DNA from: Candidatus Hydrogenedentota bacterium
GTDB lineage: Bacteria; Hydrogenedentota; Hydrogenedentia; Hydrogenedentales; CAITNO01
Length of the DNA stretch: 7,018 nt
Assembly (NCBI GenBank): GCA_903822375.1
Contig: CAIJOU010000805.1
Coordinates: forward strand, 1-7,018
Direction: 5' to 3'
Shown here: piece after piece, positions 1 through 5,601 of the stretch
Layout: every line of letters starts with the position of its first letter
Position numbering within the stretch: the first letter of the stretch is position 1
Notes under the pieces: generated by a model
The model's database searches: none
What the model was told of the DNA's origin: nothing
The model's input: the letters and a program-made list of their open reading frames with translations, nothing else
Translations under genes and position numbers: made by a program

Positions 1-2
1 AA

Positions 3-248
3 TTCGGCAAAGCGGGCGTGACCTACACGTCTGACCCCAAGGCAGGCACGGCCAAGGCCGTGGTGAACTTCGGGCAGGCGCATGCGCCGCAGCAGATGCT
101 GGTGCGGTTCCGTACCCCCAACAAAGAGCCGCTCCGCTCCGCCACGGTAAACGGTGATGCGGGGCGCATCGCCGACGCGGAGCGTGGCGATGTGGACATC
201 GGCGGCATGTCGGGGACAATTACGGTGGAGGTGAAGTACGGCGGGTGA
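3..248 (+). CDS. C-terminal end of a beta-rich, possibly carbohydrate-active protein (5' partial)
   Basis: The reading frame is open from the left edge (first full codon at base 3) and ends with TGA at 246-248, giving the last 81 residues of a longer protein. A GTG at base 18 exists but has no ribosome-binding site and lies inside the continuing frame, so I treat the gene as truncated by the window. The tail alternates hydrophobic and polar residues (QQMLVRFRTP, PLRSATVNGD, GDVDIGG, GTITVEVKYGG), which reads as a run of short beta strands. Tails with the pattern 'P-L-R-S-x-T-V-N-G ... G-x-I-T-V-E-x-x-Y' are familiar to me from the C-terminal beta-sandwich of large secreted glycoside-hydrolase-like proteins in planctomycete-type bacteria. 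That family link is inference from memory. It converges on the GT2 gene at 371-1198 across a 122-base gap with an inverted repeat. Confidence 0.6.
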   Translation, partial: FGKAGVTYTSDPKAGTAKAVVNFGQAHAPQQMLVRFRTPNKEPLRSATVNGDAGRIADAERGDVDIGGMSGTITVEVKYGG

Positions 249-270
249 GGCGGGGTCAGGGCAGAAGGAT

Positions 271-344
271 AAAGGACGAAGGGCAAAGGACAAAAGAAGG
301 TCGAAAGACGGGATGGAGAATTTACTTTGTCCCTTGAGTCCTTT
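271..344. repeat. Near-perfect inverted repeat between convergent genes; candidate bidirectional terminator
   Basis: Left arm AAAGGACGAAGGGCAAAG (271-288) and right arm CTTTGTCCCTTGAGTCCTTT (325-344) are inverted copies. The reverse complement of the right arm, AAAGGACTCAAGGGACAAAG, matches the left arm except for two small indel/mismatch positions. The loop is 36 bases (289-324). Both arms continue into related purine-rich units: GGACAAAAG after the left arm, and a second copy of TTGAGTCCTT at 352-361 after the first at 334-343 (18-base spacing). On the right the unit is about 9 bases, approximately RGGACWMAA on the minus strand. It fills the gap between the stop at 248 and the minus-strand stop at 371-373, so a two-way terminator or a REP-like element is plausible. 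There is no clean GC stem followed by a U tract, so classic intrinsic termination is not assured. Confidence 0.55.
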
Positions 345-370
345 TTGTCGTTTGAGTCCTTGGCTCTCTC

Positions 371-1198
371 TCACTTCATTCTTCGAAGCAACCGCCATAC
401 GAAGTCAGGCAGCAACCTCATACCCGCGACCAGCACCGCCGCCGGGACGCACAGCACCGCAAGCGGTAACGGCAGCAGCCGCAGTGCGCACAGGCGGGTG
501 ACGGTGTCGCTGGTGAAGCGTCCCCAGCGCCCGCCGTGGGGCTTGGGCACGTGGTTGACAAAGTACCGGACCAGTTCATCCGGATGGTTGTCGATCCGAT
601 AATCCTGTCGCGCCAAGGTCACCCAGAGCCGGTAATCCTCGCCGTAGCGCAGGCCCTCCGGGTAGGGATGGTCGCGCAGCGTTGCGGTCTTGGTCATAAC
701 AGACGAGTGTACCAGCGGATTACGCCGCCACATGGTCCGGCGTACGTTGAACTCTCCCAAGGGCACCCTGCGCCGGCCGACCGGGCTTCCGTCCGTGCCG
801 TAGGTGTGACAACGCGACCCCAAGATGTCCGCCCCAGAGTCTTTGAACATGTCGAGCTGACGTTGCAGCCTTTCCGGCATTGCCACGTCGTCGGCGTCGA
901 GAATGGCCGCGTATGTGCCCCGCGCCTGCGCGATGGCACGGTTACGCGCGGCGGCCGGCCCGGACCGCACGGGCAGGTCGACACGCCGCACCTTGGAACT
1001 CATCCCCGTGCATTCGGCGATGACCGCCTCCAAAGCCGGCGTGAGCGGTCCGTCCGCGGCGACGACGCACTCCAGGTTCCGAAGTGTTTGCGCAAACACG
1101 CTCTGCAGGGCGTCGCGAAACAGCTCGGGCCGGTCATCGGCGCACACGGCGACAATGACTGAAACCAGCGGGGCTGTCTCCTGCGGCGAAAGCTCCAA
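371..1198 (-). CDS. Family 2 glycosyltransferase (GT-A fold) with C-terminal hydrophobic segment
   Basis: This 275-residue protein should transfer a sugar from a nucleotide-sugar donor onto a glycan or lipid-linked acceptor at the cytoplasmic face of the membrane. The GT-A layout is complete: an N-terminal strand VSVIVAV (12-18), a helix with LQSVFAQT (31-38), the conserved GPAAARNRAI (80-89), the metal-binding DADD (101-104) after TYAAIL, a conserved HSSVMTK (164-170), and the acidic GEDYRLW (186-192), where the ED supplies the likely catalytic base. Residues about 236-262 are strongly hydrophobic (leucine, valine, alanine-rich) and end in a basic RRMK tail, consistent with membrane association. 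The start is a TTG at 1196-1198 with AAGGAG seven bases upstream. The gene is divergent from the GT2 gene at 1270. Donor and acceptor cannot be read from sequence. Confidence 0.9.
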   Translation of the reverse strand: MELSPQETAPLVSVIVAVCADDRPELFRDALQSVFAQTLRNLECVVAADGPLTPALEAVIAECTGMSSKVRRVDLPVRSGPAAARNRAIAQARGTYAAILDADDVAMPERLQRQLDMFKDSGADILGSRCHTYGTDGSPVGRRRVPLGEFNVRRTMWRRNPLVHSSVMTKTATLRDHPYPEGLRYGEDYRLWVTLARQDYRIDNHPDELVRYFVNHVPKPHGGRWGRFTSDTVTRLCALRLLPLPLAVLCVPAAVLVAGMRLLPDFVWRLLRRMK

Positions 1199-1205
1199 GA
1201 CATTT

Positions 1206-1211
1206 CTCCTT
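1206..1211 (-). promoter_or_regulatory. Shine-Dalgarno that selects a TTG start
   Basis: On the minus strand AAGGAG (1206-1211) lies seven bases before the TTG at 1196-1198 that opens the GT2 frame. An ATG (1201-1203 on the minus strand) sits between them, but it is only two bases from the Shine-Dalgarno and is out of frame, so the spacing favours TTG. The first residues after TTG (ELSPQETAPLVSVIVAV) lead directly into the first strand of the GT-A domain. Confidence 0.65.
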
Positions 1212-1238
1212 GCGCGGCGCGCCCGGCTATTCTATCAT
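1210..1238 (+). promoter_or_regulatory. Candidate sigma-70-type promoter for the GT2 gene at 1270
   Basis: TTGCGC (1210-1215) and TATCAT (1233-1238) are separated by 17 bases, the optimal spacing for a housekeeping promoter. Transcription would begin near 1245, leaving a leader of about 25 bases containing the GGAG (1261-1264) that serves the ATG at 1270. The -35 box overlaps the Shine-Dalgarno of the divergent gene. The call rests on box matching alone. Confidence 0.35.
1229..1237 (-). promoter_or_regulatory. Candidate extended -10 promoter for the GT2 gene at 371-1198
   Basis: Read on the minus strand, this segment is TGATAGAAT, an extended -10 of the form TGnTAnAAT with TAGAAT matching TATAAT at five of six positions. 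No well-spaced -35 is seen upstream; TTGCGA (1249-1254) is only 14 bases away, but extended -10 promoters tolerate a missing -35. Transcription would start near 1222, about 24 bases before the TTG start. It overlaps the -10 of the opposite promoter. Confidence 0.35.
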
Positions 1239-1269
1239 CTGGCGTCATTCGCAACTTAACGGAGAACCC

Positions 1270-2151
1270 ATGGCGGACACAGAACCACATGTCAGCGTTG
1301 TGGTGGCGACCCACAACCGTGGTGCAATGCTCAAAGAGCATCTCGCCGCGGTGCTTCGCCAGCAGGGCGTCGACTTCGAGGTGATCTGCGTGGACGACGG
1401 TTCGTCCGATGAGACGCCCGAGGTCCTGGCGCATCACGCCGAGCAGTATCCCGGTGTCTTTCGCTATACCTGTACCGAAAACCGTGGTCCTGGTCCTGCC
1501 CGCAACACCGGCGCGGCGATGGCGCGCGGCAGGTTCATTGTTATTGCCGACGACGACACCTTTCCCACCCCGGACTGGCTGCAGCGGTTGATTGCGGCGC
1601 GCGAGAGGCACCATGCTGACGTGATTGCCTATGCGCTCCAGCCCGAATCGCTCGAACTGCCCCCTGAACGTTACCTGCACTACCGCAATCTGCTCGTTAC
1701 CGGAAGCGTCCTGCGCCGCGACTACATCGGTCCGGCGTTCTTTCTCATGCCCCGCGACCTGTACCTTGCCGCAGGCGGCTTCACCGAAGTGCTGCTCGCA
1801 GCGGCCGAGGACTTCGAGTTCTGCCACCGGCTTCGCCGCCGGGGCGCGTCGATTGTGTTTGATCCGTCCGTGTCCGTGCCGCACCGGTTCAGCACCGACT
1901 GGGCTGGGGTGGAACGGCGCGTGCACGCCACGGCCATCGACGGCGCGCAGGCCTACCGTATGCTGGGCAGGTCGGTTCCAGGGCTTGCGATGCGCGCGGT
2001 GGCCAAGATGCTTGCCGCGCCGCTGTGGGCGCTGCGCGCCTATCCGTTGGACCTCTACTGGGCCGCCCTGCGGATGGAGGGGCTTTTCTTCCGTTACCGC
2101 ATCTGGGCTTGCCTGTTCTATTCGGAACGGCACCGCCGCCCCCCTTCCTGA
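1270..2151 (+). CDS. Family 2 glycosyltransferase (GT-A fold)
   Basis: This 293-residue glycosyltransferase is expected to use a nucleotide-sugar donor in surface-glycan assembly. I chose the ATG at 1270 because GGAG (1261-1264) lies five bases upstream and because the GT-A core begins right after it; an in-frame start at 1210 would add 20 unlikely residues and run through the promoter region. Visible motifs are VSVVVATHNR (8-17), the donor-binding VDDGSSDET (41-49), ENRGPGPARNTG (70-81), the metal-binding ADDDTFP (93-99), and AAEDFEFCHRL (178-188) with the ED typical of the catalytic base. The segment 240-285 is rich in Leu, Ala, Trp, Tyr and Phe and may lie on the membrane. It shares the fold but little sequence with the GT2 at 371-1198, so the pair is not a recent duplication. 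It ends convergent with the GT4 gene, 38 bases apart. Confidence 0.92.
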   Translation: MADTEPHVSVVVATHNRGAMLKEHLAAVLRQQGVDFEVICVDDGSSDETPEVLAHHAEQYPGVFRYTCTENRGPGPARNTGAAMARGRFIVIADDDTFPTPDWLQRLIAARERHHADVIAYALQPESLELPPERYLHYRNLLVTGSVLRRDYIGPAFFLMPRDLYLAAGGFTEVLLAAAEDFEFCHRLRRRGASIVFDPSVSVPHRFSTDWAGVERRVHATAIDGAQAYRMLGRSVPGLAMRAVAKMLAAPLWALRAYPLDLYWAALRMEGLFFRYRIWACLFYSERHRRPPS

Positions 2152-2213
2152 TTTCCAGCTTTCCAGATTGATGTTCTTGGATTCTCTTATCAGGAACTCA
2201 GGAACTCAGGAAC
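2145..2213. repeat. Convergent junction with 8-base tandem repeats and an inverted repeat spanning both stop codons
   Basis: TTCCTGAT (2145-2152) and ATCAGGAA (2189-2196) form a perfect 8-base inverted repeat. Each arm contains the TGA stop of one of the two convergent genes (2149-2151 on plus, 2190-2192 on minus). Inside the left side is TTTCCAG twice with 8-base spacing (2152-2158, 2160-2166). On the right is CAGGAACT, CAGGAACT, CAGGAAC (2191-2198, 2199-2206, 2207-2213), which encodes the last residues of the GT4 protein. A two-way terminator or slippage-prone microsatellite is possible; there is no U tract. Confidence 0.5.
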
Positions 2214-3341
2214 AGCGGCGCGGTAGATTTCAGCGACTGTTGCAGCCATGCGCCCCGGGGTGAACTCTGCCTCCCACCGTGCGCGGGCGTTTCTACCCAT
2301 ATCAGCCCTTGCCTGCGGGTCTTGCAGCAGATCAAGCGCATCCACAAGGTCCGAGACGGAGTCCGGGTTTGTCGAACAGGGGAGGAGCAGTCCCGTCTTG
2401 CCGTGTTCCACAATCTCGGCCACCCCGCCCACGTCGGTTGCGATGACCGGACAGCCGTGGGCAGCGGCTTCCAGCAGAACCATGGGGAAGGCCTCTGAGC
2501 GCGACGGGAGCGCGACCACGTCGGCGGCCAGATACCAGGGGGTCATATTTGTCTGTGTGCCGGCGAAGAGGACTTCAAGGTCCTGTTGCCGTGCCAACGC
2601 CTCCATCGCCCCGCGCATGGGGCCATCGCCAACAGCCACGCAGCGCCATCCCCGCCGCTGCGCGCAGGCTTGCAACAGCAGGTCGAGCCCTTTGCCTTCC
2701 ACCATGCGGCCCACAAACAGCACCACCGGCTTGTCGCCTTGAATACCCAGCGATTCCCGGAGCGCCAGCTTGTCGAAGACGGGCGCCGACGCATCCGGCC
2801 CGGCCACGCCGTTGTGCACCACATGAACTTTGCCCCCAGGCAGGCCCCGCGCCAGCAGGTCCCTGCGGACCTGTTCCGAGCAGGCAATCACAGCGCGTGC
2901 CCGGCGCATGCAGCGCAGTTCCAACGCCTGCCACGCCCGAACCGAAAAAGGCACGGATGAATCCACCAGACCATGGCAGGTGACCACCAATGGCAAGCGC
3001 CGCAGCGCGGCGGCCGCCAGCAGCGTTGCCCGGTAATTGTGCGTGTGCACCAGGTCGATGCGCCGCCTTTCGGCCAAGAGGCGAAGCCTGTCCATAACCC
3101 CGGTGTCGAACCGGCCATGCACGGGCACCTCGATGATTTCGACCCGGTGCGCCGCAGCGCGTTCAAACAGCGTCCGATCCGGACGCCGTCCGGAAAGACA
3201 GGCCAGCACCGGCACAATGCCTTCCTGCTGTCCGAGCCCTTCCGCCAGTGTCACGAGGTGGGAAGTAATACCGCCGAAATAGGGGCTTTCGGCGAGCAGC
3301 AGCACCCGCAGGGACGGTCCTTCTGGTTTGGATGATTCCAT
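2190..3341 (-). CDS. Family 4 glycosyltransferase (GT-B fold, retaining)
   Basis: The 383-residue protein has both Rossmann-like halves of a GT-B enzyme and would transfer a sugar from a nucleotide-sugar with retention of configuration. The N-terminal acceptor domain opens with RVLLLAESPYFGGITSHL (12-29), including the Gly-Gly loop, and continues with DLVHTHNYRA (96-105). The C-terminal donor domain shows VHVVHNGV (172-179), VVLFVGRMVEGKGLDLLL (206-223) with the phosphate-contacting Arg212 and Lys217, LAADVVALPSRSEAFPMVLLEAAAHG (271-296) with the E-x7-E pair at Glu283 and Glu291, and GCPVIATDVGGVAEIV (296-311). Length and order are normal for the family. No convincing Shine-Dalgarno precedes the ATG at 3339-3341, and a possible -10 sits seven bases upstream, so a leaderless message is possible. 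The C-terminal codons fall in an 8-base tandem repeat. Specificity is unknown. Confidence 0.93.
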   Translation of the reverse strand: MESSKPEGPSLRVLLLAESPYFGGITSHLVTLAEGLGQQEGIVPVLACLSGRRPDRTLFERAAAHRVEIIEVPVHGRFDTGVMDRLRLLAERRRIDLVHTHNYRATLLAAAALRRLPLVVTCHGLVDSSVPFSVRAWQALELRCMRRARAVIACSEQVRRDLLARGLPGGKVHVVHNGVAGPDASAPVFDKLALRESLGIQGDKPVVLFVGRMVEGKGLDLLLQACAQRRGWRCVAVGDGPMRGAMEALARQQDLEVLFAGTQTNMTPWYLAADVVALPSRSEAFPMVLLEAAAHGCPVIATDVGGVAEIVEHGKTGLLLPCSTNPDSVSDLVDALDLLQDPQARADMGRNARARWEAEFTPGRMAATVAEIYRAAVPEFLSS

Positions 3342-3348
3342 GGGTGAA

Positions 3349-3378
3349 ACGATACCCGTGAAGCGGGGACGGGCGCAA
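3349..3378 (-). promoter_or_regulatory. Weak candidate promoter for the GT4 gene
   Basis: On the minus strand TTGCGC (3373-3378) and TATCGT (3349-3354) are spaced 18 bases apart. The end of the -10 is seven bases from the ATG at 3341, which would place the transcription start at or next to the start codon. This agrees with the lack of a Shine-Dalgarno, but both boxes are imperfect. Confidence 0.25.
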
Positions 3379-3390
3379 ACCGTAAAGGAA

Positions 3391-3420
3391 TTGCCCCGGC
3401 GGGGGTCTATTCAGTAGGAT
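3391..3420 (+). promoter_or_regulatory. Candidate promoter for the PHP gene
   Basis: TTGCCC (3391-3396) and TAGGAT (3415-3420) are 18 bases apart, each matching the housekeeping consensus at four of six positions. The -10 ends 32 bases before the ATG at 3453, leaving a short leader that carries a very strong Shine-Dalgarno, AAGGAGGT (3438-3445), seven bases before the start. Confidence 0.3.
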
Positions 3421-3452
3421 GAACAGGTTTTCTTCTGAAGGAGGTAATTGTC

Positions 3453-4796
3453 ATGGCTGAGACCCTTGAACAACTGGAATCACTGCTGGACGACTTCAAC
3501 CCGGACAAGCGCCGGTATGCCCTGGTCACGCTGCTGGAGCGGGCGAAGACGGGCGAGGTAAAACTGCCGCCCCGCGGAGAGTCGTTCAACATGCACTGCC
3601 ACTCGTTCTTCTCGTACAACGGCTACGGCTATTCGCCGACCGGCCTGGTGTGGCGCGGGCTCAAACAGGGTCTTATGGCCATGGGTTTGGTGGATTTCGA
3701 CGTGCTGGACGGCGTGGCCGAGTTCCAGGAGGCGTGCAGGCTGGCCTGCATACCCTGCGGGGCGGGGTTGGAGACACGGGTGTTTGTGCCCGAATTCGCG
3801 GACCGCGAGATTAATTCGCCCGGCGAGCCCGGCATCAGCTATCACATGGGCATGGGCTTCATATCCGGCACCGTGGCCGAAGCGGCGGTTGCGGCGAGCC
3901 TGCGCGACCAGGCGCGCGCCCGCAATGAGCGCATCGTGGAGCGCGTGAACACGCTGCTCGACGAGATCGCGTTGGACTATACGGCGGACGTGCTCCCGCT
4001 CACCCCCGCGGGCAACGCCACTGAGCGCCATGTTTGCGCGGCCTACTATGCCAAGGCGGAGGAGGTTCATCCGGACCGCGAGCGGCGTGCGGCCTATTGG
4101 GCGGCGAAACTCGGCACGGACGCCGATGCGGTGAAGAAGAGCCTGGACGACGCTCCGGCGTTCCAGGGGGTAATCCGCGCCAAGACGATGAAGAAGGGCG
4201 GTGTGGGCTATGCCGAGGCGAAGGGCGAGGATTTTCCGACGGCGGACCAGGTGAACCGCTTTGCGCTGGCCAACGGCGCCATCCCCGTATTTGCCCTGCT
4301 CGACGGCACCTCCTCCGGCGAACAGTGCATGGACGAACTGATTGATGTAATGCAGGCGGGCGGCGTTGCGGCGGTGAACATCATTCCCGACCGGAACTGG
4401 AACATCAAGGACCCCGAGACCCGGCGGGTGAAAGTGGCGAAACTGTACGACTTCGTCGAAAAGGCCAAGGCGCGGTCACTGCCCATATTTGTGGGCACCG
4501 AGATGAACGCGCACGGACAGCGTTTTGTGGACGACTTTGCCGCGCCCGAGATGGCTCCGCTGCACGGGGTGTTCATGGCGGGCGCCTGGCTGCTCCATGC
4601 GCACACCCTCCTGCAGGCGCGGGCGGGAATGGGTTATCTTAGCCCGTGGGCTGCGCACAGTTTCTCTGAGGCAGCGCAAAAGAATGCGTTCTATGAGGCG
4701 TTTGGCCGGGCCGCGGCCACGGCGCAGTCGGGTGCACTGGGCCAGATTGGTCCCGACCTCAATCCTGCGGAGGCGCTCCGCGCGGTGACGGAATAG
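3453..4796 (+). CDS. PHP-domain protein, TrpH-like layout with substituted metal ligands
   Basis: This 447-residue soluble protein has no signal peptide or membrane segment. The start is fixed by AAGGAGGT seven bases upstream. After a roughly 40-residue helical N-terminal extension comes the PHP hallmark FNMHCHSFFSYNGYGYSP (45-62; His48 and His50). Downstream order follows the TrpH/RNase AM type: GLETRVF (105-111, Glu107), YHMGMGF (130-136, His131), an Arg-rich helix (151-170), GNATERHVCAAYYAK (187-201), a helical insertion, GVGYAEA (250-256), ALANGAIPVFALLDG (271-285), and VGTEMNAHGQ (347-356). Family members are metal-dependent phosphoesterases. Here the usual T-D-H appears as V-D-F (80-82), the A-H-P loop as A-L-L (281-283), and the G-S-D-x-H end as G-T-E-M-N (348-352). 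The activity may therefore be changed or lost; the alignment is by eye. A lipoprotein gene follows 123 bases downstream on the same strand. Product function is unknown. Confidence 0.8.
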   Translation: MAETLEQLESLLDDFNPDKRRYALVTLLERAKTGEVKLPPRGESFNMHCHSFFSYNGYGYSPTGLVWRGLKQGLMAMGLVDFDVLDGVAEFQEACRLACIPCGAGLETRVFVPEFADREINSPGEPGISYHMGMGFISGTVAEAAVAASLRDQARARNERIVERVNTLLDEIALDYTADVLPLTPAGNATERHVCAAYYAKAEEVHPDRERRAAYWAAKLGTDADAVKKSLDDAPAFQGVIRAKTMKKGGVGYAEAKGEDFPTADQVNRFALANGAIPVFALLDGTSSGEQCMDELIDVMQAGGVAAVNIIPDRNWNIKDPETRRVKVAKLYDFVEKAKARSLPIFVGTEMNAHGQRFVDDFAAPEMAPLHGVFMAGAWLLHAHTLLQARAGMGYLSPWAAHSFSEAAQKNAFYEAFGRAAATAQSGALGQIGPDLNPAEALRAVTE

Positions 4797-4816
4797 ACCC
4801 CGGCTGCATCCGCTTA

Positions 4817-4825
4817 TGGTATCAT
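4817..4825 (+). promoter_or_regulatory. Candidate extended -10 promoter for the lipoprotein gene
   Basis: TGGTATCAT is an extended -10 (TGn followed by TATCAT), 94 bases before the ATG at 4920. No -35 is recognisable upstream, which extended -10 promoters tolerate. TATCAT is also the -10 proposed for the GT2 gene at 1270. If real, the lipoprotein gene has its own promoter and a leader near 88 bases, although read-through from the PHP gene remains possible because no terminator is seen after 4796. Confidence 0.35.
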
Positions 4826-4888
4826 TGGAGGGAGGCGGACAGTGGCGCGGGGGTCTGTTTCGCCCAGTTGTGAGGGCATGCACCACGC

Positions 4889-4902
4889 GCCGCATGCGCG
4901 GC
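4889..4902 (+). other. Small GC hairpin just before the lipoprotein Shine-Dalgarno
   Basis: GCCGC (4889-4893) pairs with GCGGC (4898-4902) around an ATGC tetraloop, ending four bases before AAGGAGG (4907-4913). That Shine-Dalgarno decides the ATG start at 4920. The hairpin lies in the proposed leader and could influence ribosome access; at this GC content a 5-base stem can also occur by chance. Confidence 0.3.
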
Positions 4903-4919
4903 AAAGAAGGAGGAAGTAT

Positions 4920-5600
4920 ATGGGCAAGAGACTGATCTTGGCGCTGGGTTGCGTGCTGATAGTGGTCATTGGGTCGGGGTGCAACCCGGCACCGCCCCCA
5001 CCCCCCACACCGACGGCGCCCATCGGGCCGCAGACCAAGCAGGACGTGCTGACTTTGGTCATGCCCGCGATTGCGCCCTTTGCAGCCGTGCTTGCACTGC
5101 CGCCGGGTGGGGGCAGTCTGTCCGAGGTGGCCCGAACTTCGGTCATGGTGCAGCTGCGCGACGCCGTTGGCAAGTACGGCAACCTGCCCTTTGGCCGTGA
5201 GGCCCTGCACGAGGTGGGCTACAAGATCGCCGACATGGGCAAACAGGCCAGCTCTCAGGAAAGATGGCGGCTGGCGCTCGCCTGCGTGGACGCCTTTGAC
5301 ATTCTCCAAATGGAAAGCGTGACCGTGTCGCGGCTCGGTGAGAAGGCAAAGACCATGATGGAACAGCCCACGGTCCGGGTGCGCGGCTTTTTCGAGGATC
5401 GCGAAAAGGGCAGCCTGTACGTGTTCCTGGAACTGGTCAACCGCACGACCGGCGCAGTGGAAAAGGTTCAGGCGCGGGAAGGCGAGGAGTTCAGCGGAAT
5501 ACGACTGCTCAGAGTCATCGGCCGCAACCAGAAGGTGCGGGTCGAATACCTCAAAATCCCGGGCCTGATTTTTGACGTGGACTTTGAGCCGAATAATTGA
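4920..5600 (+). CDS. Predicted lipoprotein with proline-rich linker and C-terminal beta domain
   Basis: The 226-residue product starts MGKRLILALGCVLIVVIGSG, a basic and hydrophobic signal peptide, followed by Cys21. I-G-S-G-C fits a permissive lipobox, though Gly at -3 is not ideal; Asn at +2 would suit outer-membrane sorting. Residues 23-34 are a proline-rich linker (PAPPPPPTPTAP). Residues 40-148 look helical, and 150-222 alternate as beta strands (VRVRGFFED, LYVFLELVNR, FSGIRLLRVIG, KVRVEYLKIPGLIFDV). This last part recalls the small beta domains of PilP/GspC-like secretion-system proteins in outline only. I chose the ATG at 4920 for its AAGGAGG and because a signal peptide follows at once. 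An in-frame GTG at 4842, with GGGAGG six bases upstream, would add 26 residues, including a long basic stretch. Function unknown; it is in the same direction as the PHP gene. Confidence 0.75.
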   Translation: MGKRLILALGCVLIVVIGSGCNPAPPPPPTPTAPIGPQTKQDVLTLVMPAIAPFAAVLALPPGGGSLSEVARTSVMVQLRDAVGKYGNLPFGREALHEVGYKIADMGKQASSQERWRLALACVDAFDILQMESVTVSRLGEKAKTMMEQPTVRVRGFFEDREKGSLYVFLELVNRTTGAVEKVQAREGEEFSGIRLLRVIGRNQKVRVEYLKIPGLIFDVDFEPNN

Positions 5601-5601
5601 C

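Noticed and set aside
1..5. AATTC at the very start, half of an EcoRI site suggesting a clone end
   Set aside because: A full GAATTC also occurs intact inside the PHP gene near 3792, and the window edge is arbitrary, so this gives no evidence of a cloning junction.
1000..2133. A 377-codon open frame on the minus strand opposite the plus-strand GT2 gene
   Set aside because: It lies antisense to a clear glycosyltransferase and then runs into another frame of the neighbouring GT2. The product is rich in Arg, His and Gly with no recognisable domain, as expected for a shadow in high-GC DNA.
371..2151. Tandem duplication of the two GT2 genes
   Set aside because: They share only the general GT-A motifs (DADD versus ADDD, GED versus AED); lengths, spacing and C-termini differ, so no recent duplication is supported.
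1625..2263. A 212-codon plus-strand frame overlapping the GT2 gene and the GT4 end
   Set aside because: It is a +1 shadow dominated by Arg, Cys, Ser and Pro with no motifs, and it crosses the convergent junction into antisense of GT4.
3480..4070. A 196-codon minus-strand frame opposite the PHP gene
   Set aside because: It is entirely antisense to a gene with a near-perfect ribosome-binding site and recognisable motifs, and has no supporting signal of its own.
4476..5309. A 277-codon minus-strand frame opposite the PHP and lipoprotein genes
   Set aside because: It spans two real genes on the other strand and their gap, has no Shine-Dalgarno or domain, and is very rich in Arg, His and Gly.
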